Counted from the stretch's first letter, positions 1 through 5,377 are shown. The stretch: DNA of 5,405 nt from DATCDR01 sp036510575 (GCA_036510575.1 DATCDR010000080.1:1-5405), one strand, 5' to 3'. Notes: generated from the letters alone by a model not told the origin. A program made the numbers and translations.

Positions 1-471
1 GATGAACGCGACGACGCCATCGCTCGCGCGCACCAGTTGCGCGTGGGCCAGAGTGCGCGTGAGAAACAGGTCGTAAGCGGAGCCCTCGTTGGCACCGATG
101 CGAACGCCGGGCTGGTCCACGTCCGCCGGCGAAGTCATGGACGAGCCTTCGGCGACGACAAACACTCCCTCAATAACCACGTACGGCGCGGTGAACGCGA
201 CAGTCTCCGCGCGGGCAGGCTCGACGGCCAAGAAGCAGATATCGGCGCGGCCCTGGTTCATCGCCTCGAACGACTCTTTGGCCGCTAGAAAGCAGAGCAG
301 TTCGACGCCAACACCAAGTCGGGCGCCAAGCTCGCGGGCGATATCGACGGTTACGCCGCTCGGGTCCGTCTCGTTGCCTTGAGCCAGTACCGAGTTTCCA
401 AGATTGATCGAGGCTCGCAAAGTGCCGATCGGGACGAGGTCGCTCAGGATATCCATGGCGTATTCTGGCAT
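1..471 (-). CDS. Solute-binding protein family 3 (ABC-type amino-acid-like substrate-binding protein), 3' end outside window
   Basis: The frame is open from ATG at 471 to position 1 (157 codons) with no stop, so the C-terminal part lies beyond the window. The translation resembles periplasmic binding protein family 3: a strand near residues 15-31 (IGTLRASINLGNSVLAQG), the lobe I motif GVTVDIARELGARLGV (39-54), RADICFLAVEPARAETVAFTAPYVV (split here as RADICFLAVEPAR, 75-87, and FTAPYVV, 93-99), and lobe II GVRIGANEGSAYDL (122-135). Such proteins normally bind a small polar ligand for an ABC importer or act as stand-alone sensors; the ligand cannot be read here. No signal peptide or lipobox is visible. 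The frame stays open upstream to a TAG at 564-562, with a GTG at 537, but that extension is not hydrophobic either. Met6 (456) is an alternative start. No strong Shine-Dalgarno precedes any of them. The IS3 element lies 124 bp upstream of the chosen start, and 472-594 holds nothing else I recognise. Confidence 0.8.
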   Translation of the reverse strand, partial: MPEYAMDILSDLVPIGTLRASINLGNSVLAQGNETDPSGVTVDIARELGARLGVGVELLCFLAAKESFEAMNQGRADICFLAVEPARAETVAFTAPYVVIEGVFVVAEGSSMTSPADVDQPGVRIGANEGSAYDLFLTRTLAHAQLVRASDGVVAFI

Positions 472-594
472 GTCGTCCGAGACGGATTCCAGGTGCTTGG
501 CGCCGATCGCAAACTTCCACTCGCAAGAGACCGTCACGGGGCCGCTGATCGACCATCGGTCCTATCGCATCCCAGAAGGTCGGCCCTGGACCCT

Positions 595-622
595 TGAATC
601 GGCCTGGAAATCCTGGAGGCTC
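595..622 (+). repeat. Left terminal inverted repeat of the IS3 element
   Basis: Read inward from 595, this sequence matches the reverse complement of 5378-5405 at 22 of 28 positions. The longest shared blocks are TCGGCCTGG (599-607) and GAGGCTC (616-622). It starts with the TG dinucleotide typical of IS3-family tips and lies 25 bp before the orfA start codon. Confidence 0.85.
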
Positions 623-634
623 CATACCTTGGAA

Positions 635-640
635 GTGAGG
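635..640 (+). promoter_or_regulatory. Ribosome-binding site of orfA
   Basis: GTGAGG, with a GAGG core 7 nt before the ATG at 648. A second purine run, GGAG (643-646), is too close to the start to serve, so the GAGG is the likelier site and supports the ATG at 648. Confidence 0.6.
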
Positions 641-647
641 ATGGAGC

Positions 648-980
648 ATGACCGAAGATCACCAGACCCAGAGGCGTTACCCGCCTGAGCTTAAGGACCG
701 CGCGGTGCGCATGGTGCTGGAGCTGAAACAGCAGGATCCGAACGATCACAGCGTGATCAGCCGCGTGGCCCGACAGCTCGGTATCGGCACCGAGTCACTC
801 CGGATCTGGGCCCGCCAGGCCGAGATCGACGGTGGTGTCCGACCGGGAGTCACCTCAGCCGAGCAGGCCGAGATCGCCGAGCTCCGCAAGGAAGTGAAGG
901 AACTCCGCCGCGCGAACGACATCTTGCAAGCCGCGGCAAGTTTCTTTGGGGCGGAGCTCGACCGCCGATCGAAGAAGTAG
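648..980 (+). CDS. IS3-family transposase OrfA (helix-turn-helix DNA-binding subunit)
   Basis: A 110-residue protein of normal OrfA length. Residues about 10-60 form the transposase helix-turn-helix of the HTH_Tnp_1 type (RYPPELKDRAVRMVLELK, then VARQLGIGTESLRIWARQAE). Residues about 72-100 form a leucine-rich coiled coil (AEIAELRKEVKELRRAND), the dimerisation zipper of the family, ending in the characteristic ILQAAASFFGAELDR. OrfA binds the terminal repeats and, in IS3 elements, is also fused by -1 frameshifting to OrfB to make the active OrfAB transposase. The gene ends AAG-AAG-TAG at 972-980, and orfB is open in the -1 frame across this junction. orfA itself is intact. Its product alone could still bind IS ends and repress or compete with intact copies elsewhere, which is an inference from the family. 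Confidence 0.92.
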   Translation: MTEDHQTQRRYPPELKDRAVRMVLELKQQDPNDHSVISRVARQLGIGTESLRIWARQAEIDGGVRPGVTSAEQAEIAELRKEVKELRRANDILQAAASFFGAELDRRSKK

Positions 981-1657
981 TCACCTTCATCGACACCCAC
1001 CGCGACAAAGAGAGCGGTGGGTGTCGATGGGGGGTCGAGCCGATCTGCGAGCAACTCGCCGTCGCCCCCTCCACCTACTACGCCGCCAAGTCCCGTCCAC
1101 CTTCGGCGCGTGCCATCCGTGACGCTGAGATCGGACCGGCGCTCACCGAGCTCTGGAAGAAGAACTACTCGGTCTATGGACGTCGCAAGCTGACCAAAGC
1201 TGCCCGTCGAGCCGGAATCGAGGTCGGTCGTGACCAGGTGGCGCGTCTCATGGCAGCCCAGGGCATCCGCGGAGCGAGCCGGGCGAAGAAGCGGTTCACG
1301 ACCAAGTCCGATCCCTCGCACGTACGCGCCCCCGACCTCGTGAAGCGTGCCTTCTCCGCCACGCGACCGGACCAGTTGTGGGTCTCGGACTTCACCTACT
1401 GCTCGACGTGGTCGGGCATCGTCTACGTCGCGTTCATTGTCGACGTCTTCTCGCGAAGGATCGTCGGCTGGAAGGCGGCGCGATCGATGACGACCGCTCT
1501 GGTGCTTGACGCACTGAACATGGCGGCGTGGACGAGGCCTCACAACGACATCGCCGGCGTGATTGCCCACTCTGATTATGCCGAGGTTTTCGTTAAAGCC
1601 GAGGAATGCCCGTTTGGGCTGTGCCGGGAGGGTTGCCTGACGGGTTTCTCGGCTTAA
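980..1657 (+). pseudogene. IS3-family transposase OrfB, N-terminal part, truncated by the RIT insertion
   Basis: The frame is open across the orfA stop and has no obvious own ATG near its beginning; 980 is the first codon wholly past the orfA stop region, and translation is presumably by -1 frameshift from orfA. IS-derived sequence ends at about 1570. The region contains the N-terminal HTH_21-like part (VTFIDTHRD, WGVEPICEQLAVAPSTYYAAK, YGRRKLTKAARRAG) and the start of the DDE integrase core. The first catalytic Asp is codon 1388-1390 in LWVSDFTY, followed by YVAFIVDVFSRRIVGW. The frame then enters the RIT left repeat directly after His in H-[ST]-D and adds a foreign tail to a TAA at 1655-1657. 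The product would lack the genuine second Asp context and the catalytic Glu, so it cannot transpose. No other frameshift or stop is seen in this part, suggesting the interruption is not very old. Confidence 0.9.
984..1033 (+). promoter_or_regulatory. Strong stem-loop at the orfA/orfB junction, candidate frameshift stimulator
   Basis: CATCGACACCCACCGC (988-1003) is the exact reverse complement of 1014-1029, giving a perfect 16-bp stem with a 10-nt loop (1004-1013). In RNA it extends through two G-U and two G-C pairs to 984/1033. It begins 3 nt after the orfA stop (978-980) and 6 nt after the GAAGAAG run (971-977). That is where a structure stimulating -1 frameshifting from orfA to orfB would be expected. 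No canonical A6G heptamer is present. Confidence 0.6.
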
Positions 1658-1665
1658 CGTTTGGT
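1569..1665 (+). repeat. RIT left terminal inverted repeat (97 bp)
   Basis: It pairs base for base with 4913-5009 (coordinates sum to 6578) with five mismatches, at about 1573, 1617, 1622-1623 and 1632. It ends 1 bp before the ritC stop codon (1667-1669). Within it, GCCGAGG occurs at 1580 and 1599, and GTTAAaGCCGAG (1592-1603) faces CTCGGCTTAAC (1648-1658). These repeated GCCGA blocks are the natural candidates for recombinase-binding sites. Confidence 0.92.
1592..1658. repeat. Nested imperfect palindrome inside the RIT left repeat
   Basis: GTTAAaGCCGAG (1592-1603) and CCCGT (1609-1613) are mirrored by ACGGG (1640-1644) and CTCGGCTTAAC (1648-1658). Each terminal arm can thus fold on itself; the same structure recurs at 4920-4986. 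Just downstream of ritC on the minus strand it would also form an RNA stem-loop that could end or stabilise the rit transcript. It lacks a U-run, so a terminator role is only a possibility. Confidence 0.65.
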
Positions 1666-1666
1666 G

Positions 1667-2707
1667 CTAGCGGAGGCTGTAGAGGGCTCGCAGCTTGGCT
1701 TCGCTGAGATGGTCCGTCCTCGGGTCGCCGAGTGCTGGTGTAGCTGCGTTGATGGCCTGCCGCATCATGTCCAGGGTCGCGAAAGCATAGAAAGCCGCGG
1801 TTGTCGAGGCGTTCTCGTGGCCCAGGAGACGCATGATGATCGGCAGTGGGATGCCTTGCTGGTAAAGGTCCATCGCTTTGGTCTTTCGGAGCATGTGGCA
1901 GTGGATTTTCTCTGGGATCGACGGACAGGTCGTGCGGGCGGCCTGGGCGGCTTGCGTGAGCACGGCGGCGACCGTGTCGGCTGACAACTCGGCTGGTTGC
2001 CCGTGGTGGGTGCTGTAGAACACCGGTCTGGTTGTGGGGAGCCTTGCGGTATTGGGGTGGAATTCGGCGAGGTAAACCTGCAGGTGATCGATCGTCTTCG
2101 CGGTCAGTGGGACGATGCGAGTCTTGTTTCCCTTGCCGGTGAGGGTGAGATGGCCGGGGTCGGTCAGGGAGAGGTCTTGCAGGGTCAGGCCGGTGATCTC
2201 GCTCACTCGGGCGGCGGTGTCATAGAGCAGGATGAGCAGCATCCGGTTCCTGCGGGACTTCGCTGTCTGTCCGCTGAACGCGGCGAGGATGGCCCGCGTT
2301 TCGGGTTCGCTGAGGTAGGCGATCGCTGTTCTCGGGCTGCTTGGCGCTTTGAGAGCCTTCGCTGCCTGGCTGAGCGCGACGAGAGTGATGTCTTCGTGGG
2401 ACGCGTAGGCCAGGAACGCCTTCACGGCACTGAGCCGCAGCGTGACCGTTTTCGCGGCGTAATGCTGCTGATCAGTCATCCAGGCGAGCCATGCCTTCAG
2501 GTGGCTGCGGTCGAAGTGTTCGAAGCTGAGCTGTTCGCGTCCAACATGGCCGGTATCGGAGAGATAGTCGAGGAAACATTCCAGGCTGATCCGGTAGGCC
2601 TCGACCGTTTTCGGCGAGAGCCCTCTGACCTTGGGCATGTAGACGTGGAGATAATCTCGGGCGAAGCCGAACAACTCCGGGGCGCCCGATTTCGGGTCGC
2701 GCCTCAT
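1667..2707 (-). CDS. ritC: Tyrosine recombinase RitC, third gene of the RIT trio
   Basis: A 346-residue site-specific recombinase of the XerC/D and phage-integrase fold. Residues about 13-105 form the SAM-like core-binding domain (FARDYLHVYMPKVRGLSPKTVEAYRI onward, split as FARDYLHVYMP and SPKTVEAYRI). The catalytic domain follows: R167 in DTAARVSEI, K192 in TGKGNKTRIVPL, H271 and R274 in HCHMLRKT, and H297 in LLGHENASTT. The nucleophile is Y307 in AAFYAFAT, one residue later than the usual His+9, where F306 stands. The second box II His (RH) is replaced by K275. It is the only one of the three proteins that keeps the box II His. Its ATG overlaps the ritB stop as ATGA (2707-2704) with no clear Shine-Dalgarno of its own, so translation is probably coupled. 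The stop is 1 bp from the left terminal repeat. Confidence 0.9.
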   Translation of the reverse strand: MRRDPKSGAPELFGFARDYLHVYMPKVRGLSPKTVEAYRISLECFLDYLSDTGHVGREQLSFEHFDRSHLKAWLAWMTDQQHYAAKTVTLRLSAVKAFLAYASHEDITLVALSQAAKALKAPSSPRTAIAYLSEPETRAILAAFSGQTAKSRRNRMLLILLYDTAARVSEITGLTLQDLSLTDPGHLTLTGKGNKTRIVPLTAKTIDHLQVYLAEFHPNTARLPTTRPVFYSTHHGQPAELSADTVAAVLTQAAQAARTTCPSIPEKIHCHMLRKTKAMDLYQQGIPLPIIMRLLGHENASTTAAFYAFATLDMMRQAINAATPALGDPRTDHLSEAKLRALYSLR

Positions 2708-3657
2708 TCGAATCCGACTTCTGGTAACAGCGACTGGCTTCTCCGGGTGAGCTCGGCGTAGGAGTCCATGAAATCGGGAGAGGTGTGAACGTAGTAGTAG
2801 GTGCTTTCAAAGGTCGCATGCCCCATGTAACGCGACAGGTAGGGCAGCATCGCAGCGACATCGCTGCCTTGGCTCATCCAACGCTCGATGTTCGCGTAGG
2901 CGAAATGGTGCCGGAAGTCATATGGCCGGGGTTGACGGCCGCCCGTGGGTCGGTCCAATCCGGCTTGGTCCCAGATGCGGCCAAATGTCACGCCGACCGC
3001 TGCGGGGGTGACCGGAGTCCCGGCGGCGGAAACGAAGAACGTCTGGCGTGAGACGAAACGTGCAGATGACGTCTGATCACAGGCGCCGAGGATCTCGATG
3101 ACCTGGTCGCTCAGGGGCAGTCGGCGGCTGCGATTACCTTTGGACCAGATGACGTCGATGTGGCCGTCGTCCAGGTCGACCTGATCGGCCTGCAGTGCGC
3201 GGACCTCTCCGGTGCGGAGCCCGCAGGAGTGCATCAGCGTGAAGAACGCGGTCGCCTGCCACCTCCATGGAGAGGCGACTTCGAGGGCTGCCGCTGTGTT
3301 GAAGAACAAGTCGATCTCGTGTCTGCTCAGCAAGTAGGGGCGGGCGGGAACGACCGGTGCTTTCCAAGCCTCAGAGAGGACATAGGCGTCGCTGGCACCG
3401 TTCGCCTGGAGCCATCGGCCGAAGTCGCGGATGTAGGACATCCACGATCGGTATCGACCCGATCTCTCCAGCCGGGAGGCCACCCATCCTTCGACAGTGT
3501 CCCGATCGAAGGCGGTCCGGTGATGCTCGGCGCAGTAGGAGTCGAAGAGTCTGAGATACCAGATCCGGGAGGCGCCGGAGAACCCCATGTTCTTCTTGAA
3601 CGCAACGTACGCGTCCAGCTCCGCGGCGAACTCGCTAGAGAAACCATGCTCGCTCAT
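2704..3657 (-). CDS. ritB: Tyrosine recombinase RitB, second gene of the RIT trio
   Basis: I chose the ATG at 3657 (317 residues) rather than the in-frame ATG at 3690, because 3657 overlaps the ritA stop as ATGA, exactly as ritC overlaps ritB, and the extra 11 residues are Cys/Arg-rich and family-unlike. Residues about 1-95 form the core-binding domain (FAAELDAYVAFKKNMGF, YRSWMSYIRDFGRWLQ). In the catalytic domain, R148 lies in HSCGLRTGEVRAL, K173 in WSKGNRSRRLPL, R249 in PYDFRHHFA, H280 in YMGHATFEST, and Y289 is the nucleophile position (His+9) in a YYYVH run (287-291). The box II His normally three residues before the second Arg is Y246. Together with RitA and RitC it presumably forms the complex that recombines the element ends. 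The start and stop both overlap neighbours, indicating one operon. Confidence 0.9.
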   Translation of the reverse strand: MSEHGFSSEFAAELDAYVAFKKNMGFSGASRIWYLRLFDSYCAEHHRTAFDRDTVEGWVASRLERSGRYRSWMSYIRDFGRWLQANGASDAYVLSEAWKAPVVPARPYLLSRHEIDLFFNTAAALEVASPWRWQATAFFTLMHSCGLRTGEVRALQADQVDLDDGHIDVIWSKGNRSRRLPLSDQVIEILGACDQTSSARFVSRQTFFVSAAGTPVTPAAVGVTFGRIWDQAGLDRPTGGRQPRPYDFRHHFAYANIERWMSQGSDVAAMLPYLSRYMGHATFESTYYYVHTSPDFMDSYAELTRRSQSLLPEVGFE

Positions 3658-4859
3658 GCCCGTGCACCTGCAGGAACCGGCAGCACGCATTCGACCAGAC
3701 GCTCCCGGTCGACACTCAGATACACGTTCGTAGATTCCTCGCTGGCGTGACCGAGCACGGCCGAGATCGTCGGAAGCGCCACCGCCGAGCGCAAGAGTCG
3801 GGACGCGGCGTTGTGGCGCAAAAGCCGGGTCCCGGCTTTCGCGTCGGTCACTCCCGCTTTGCGGAAGGTCGTGACCGTCACCCTGTGAACAGAAGCGTGG
3901 TCGCCCAGCCGGGTGTGCGGGGCGACCGAGCGAACGAACACGTGATCATCGGCCGTGACGGGCCGTTCGTCGAGCACGTAGTCGGCGAGCTTGGTGATCA
4001 CCAGCGCCGGCAACGGCAAACAGAGCGGATTGCCCGTCTTTTGTTGCACGATTCCGATCGTCTGCCCACGCCAGTCGATATCCCCCAACCGCAGCTCGAC
4101 GATGTCGCAGGCTCGCAGCCCCGTCGTGAGCGCGAGCAGAGTGATCGCCGCGTCCCGTGCGCTCACGACTCCGGACGCGCACGCGCCAACGACCATCTCC
4201 TCGACCTCGTCGCTCAACCCGGGCAAGATCGCGTGGGAACGCCGGATACCGGCCAGGTTCACGGCATCGACCAGGTCGGAGCGGCCGGTGAACTTCAAGA
4301 ACGGCCGGAAGTTCGACACCACCCAGAACAACGACGACTTCGCCCACCGCGCGAGCAAGGACTCCAAGAACGCCAGGACACTGGCACCATCAGCGCCATC
4401 GAGGCGAGCAGTGCCGCGTTGTTCCAAGAACACGAGATAGCTGCGAGCCACCCGCCCGTATGCGCTGCGTGTGGCTGGCGCCAAGCCGCGATCGTCCATC
4501 TCGGCCTCCCACGCGGCGTCCAGCGAAGCGAACCCGTCCGACACCGGATGCGGGCCACCGCCACCGCGCTTGCGGACCGACAGATCAACCCGTCCACTAC
4601 GAACGTAGGAGTCGAACACTTCAACCAGCCGCAGGTAGTCGAACCGGCGCTGAGCGCTGAACCGGCCCGTCCGCGGACTGATCGTCATCGACGAGAACTC
4701 AGCCCCCAACCCGGGGCTATAGCCGCCGCCTTGATCCGCAGCGAACTCAGCCAACGCCCTGATCGTCTTCTCATACTGGCCGATGGTCGATGCCATATAA
4801 CCCGCCGAGCGCAACTCGGCGACGACAACCTCGCCGACCTCTCTGACCGTCGCATCCAT
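3654..4859 (-). CDS. ritA: Tyrosine recombinase RitA, first gene of the RIT trio
   Basis: A 401-residue recombinase, the longest of the three. It has an N-terminal extension (about 1-95) that itself looks like a core-binding unit (AGYMASTIGQYEKTIRALAE). A second, more typical core-binding domain lies at about 112-200 (LAPATRSAYGRVARSYLVF, SNFRPFLKFTG), followed by the catalytic domain. Key residues: R249 in TTGLRACDIVEL, K274 in VQQKTGNPLCLPL, R348 in TRLLRHNAASRLL, H371 in VLGHASEEST, and Y380 in NVYLSVD at the usual His+9. The box II His position holds R345 (codon CGG). The start at 4859 is fixed by a strong ribosome-binding site 6 nt upstream. The stop overlaps the ritB ATG. The whole gene is open, and there is only a 53-bp leader between the right terminal repeat and the start codon. 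Confidence 0.92.
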   Translation of the reverse strand: MDATVREVGEVVVAELRSAGYMASTIGQYEKTIRALAEFAADQGGGYSPGLGAEFSSMTISPRTGRFSAQRRFDYLRLVEVFDSYVRSGRVDLSVRKRGGGGPHPVSDGFASLDAAWEAEMDDRGLAPATRSAYGRVARSYLVFLEQRGTARLDGADGASVLAFLESLLARWAKSSLFWVVSNFRPFLKFTGRSDLVDAVNLAGIRRSHAILPGLSDEVEEMVVGACASGVVSARDAAITLLALTTGLRACDIVELRLGDIDWRGQTIGIVQQKTGNPLCLPLPALVITKLADYVLDERPVTADDHVFVRSVAPHTRLGDHASVHRVTVTTFRKAGVTDAKAGTRLLRHNAASRLLRSAVALPTISAVLGHASEESTNVYLSVDRERLVECVLPVPAGARA

Positions 4860-4865
4860 AGCCGT

Positions 4866-4874
4866 CTCCTCTCC
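4866..4874 (-). promoter_or_regulatory. ritA: Ribosome-binding site of ritA
   Basis: GGAGAGGAG on the minus strand, ending 6 nt before the ATG at 4859. It is by far the strongest Shine-Dalgarno in the window and the only convincing one in the RIT operon, which fits coupled translation of ritB and ritC. Confidence 0.8.
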
Positions 4875-4893
4875 AGACGTTGGGATGCGACGG

Positions 4894-4924
4894 ACGCTAA
4901 ACCTGTCGACCGACCAAACGTTAA
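4894..4924 (-). promoter_or_regulatory. Possible ritA promoter at the inner edge of the right repeat
   Basis: On the minus strand, TAGCGT (4899-4894) fits the loose actinobacterial -10 pattern TAnnnT. TTAACG (4924-4919) lies 19 bp upstream as a weak -35. The -35 would fall inside the CTCGGCTTAACG motif of the terminal repeat, so recombinase binding could repress the operon. The match is weak and could be chance. Confidence 0.25.
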
Positions 4925-5009
4925 GCCGAGAAACCCGTCAGGCGACCCTCCCGGTGCAGCACAAACGGGCATTCCTCGGCTTTAACGAAAACCTCGGCAT
5001 AATCGGAGT
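4913..5009 (-). repeat. RIT right terminal inverted repeat (97 bp)
   Basis: The reverse complement of 1569-1665 with five mismatches and no gap. It contains the same nested palindrome (4920-4986) and GCCGA-type blocks as the left repeat. Its outer end continues directly into, and overlaps by 2 bp, the extra palindrome at 5008-5029. Confidence 0.92.
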
Positions 5010-5029
5010 TAAGCCGAACTCGGCTTAAC
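5008..5029. repeat. 22-bp palindrome found only at the right RIT end, candidate recombination core
   Basis: Arms GTTAAGCCGA (5008-5017) and TCGGCTTAAC (5020-5029) are perfect inverted repeats around a central AC. The arm sequence is the same motif found in the nested palindromes of both terminal repeats. The left end jumps straight from IS sequence to the shared repeat and has no copy. It sits immediately before the resumption of orfB at 5030. Confidence 0.85.
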
Positions 5030-5362
5030 ACGGACGCCGGCAGTCAATACACCTCGATCACCTACACCGAGCGCCTGGCCGAGATCGGCGCAGCGCCCTC
5101 GATCGGCACCGTCGGGGACAGCTTCGACAATGCGATGGCGGAGAGCGCGAACGCTCTCTTCAAGACCGAGCTCTATCGCAACCCCGCCGCGCTCGTGGAC
5201 AACGGCGGACCGTGGCGTGGGCTCGACGACCTTGAGATCGCGACCTGCGCGTGGATCTCGTGGTTCAACGAAGACCGGCTCCACTCCGAGCTCGAAGACC
5301 GCACTCCGAACGAGGTCGAAGCGGATCACTACGCTCAAGAATCTCAGCCCGACGCGGCGTGA
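5030..5362 (+). pseudogene. IS3-family transposase OrfB, C-terminal part displaced by the RIT insertion
   Basis: It continues the DDE core in the same frame as the N-terminal part: T-D-A-G-S-Q-Y-T with the second catalytic Asp at codon 5033-5035. Then come SIGTVGDSFDNAMAES with the catalytic Glu at 5141-5143 (35 residues between Asp and Glu, the IS3 D-D-(35)-E spacing), and WISWFNEDRLHSEL with RTPNEVE near the C-terminus. It stops at 5360-5362. The fragment has no start of its own with a good ribosome-binding site; the ATG at 5135 would yield only a 75-residue piece without the Asp. With the N-terminal part, the reconstructed OrfB reads about 307 codons from 980, a normal length. I see no further damage. 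Confidence 0.92.
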
Positions 5363-5377
5363 GAAAACCAAACGGAC

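Larger units (their letters stand above)
1571..5029 (-). mobile_element. RIT (recombinase in trio) element inserted in the IS3 orfB
   Basis: A 3459-bp element made only of three tandem tyrosine-recombinase genes between long inverted repeats, the defining architecture of RIT elements. Left repeat 1569-1665 and right repeat 4913-5009 match at 92 of 97 positions without gaps. The outer boundary follows from the host gene: cutting out 1571-5029 rejoins orfB codons for I-A-H-T-D-A-G-S-Q-Y. The dinucleotide AC occurs at both junctions (1569-1570 and 5028-5029), so the true edge may lie up to 2 bp further left at both ends (1569-5027). The right end carries an extra 22-bp palindrome. No cargo gene is present, and all three recombinase frames are intact, so the element may be active. 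Its genes are transcribed against the direction of the IS. Confidence 0.9.

Noticed and set aside
170..649. 159-codon minus-strand open frame near the left edge
   Set aside because: It overlaps the solute-binding-protein gene in another frame on the same strand and crosses the IS boundary; only the other frame shows family motifs.
746..1570. 274-codon minus-strand open frame opposite orfA and orfB
   Set aside because: It covers two clear IS3 genes in antisense and has low-complexity Arg-, Gly- and Ser-rich composition; a shadow frame.
1997..2761. 254-codon plus-strand open frame opposite ritC and the end of ritB
   Set aside because: It crosses two real antisense genes, has no ribosome-binding site or recognisable motif, and is explained by GC-rich codon bias.
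3658..3690. Longer ritB start at 3690 adding 11 residues
   Set aside because: The ATGA overlap at 3657-3654 matches the ritB/ritC junction and the added residues are unlike the family N-terminus.
3747..4985. 412-codon plus-strand open frame opposite ritA
   Set aside because: It is antisense to a gene with a full set of tyrosine-recombinase motifs. Its composition is rich in Arg, Gln, His and Pro with no domain, as expected for a shadow frame in GC-rich DNA.
4998..5003. CATAAT as an outward-facing -10 promoter element in the right RIT repeat
   Set aside because: No acceptable -35 hexamer lies 16-19 bp upstream, and the same bases are mirrored in the left repeat as part of the inverted repeat.
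5135..5362. Independent 75-codon gene starting at 5135
   Set aside because: It is the C-terminal end of orfB in frame with the upstream fragment and lacks a ribosome-binding site; treated as part of the displaced transposase.
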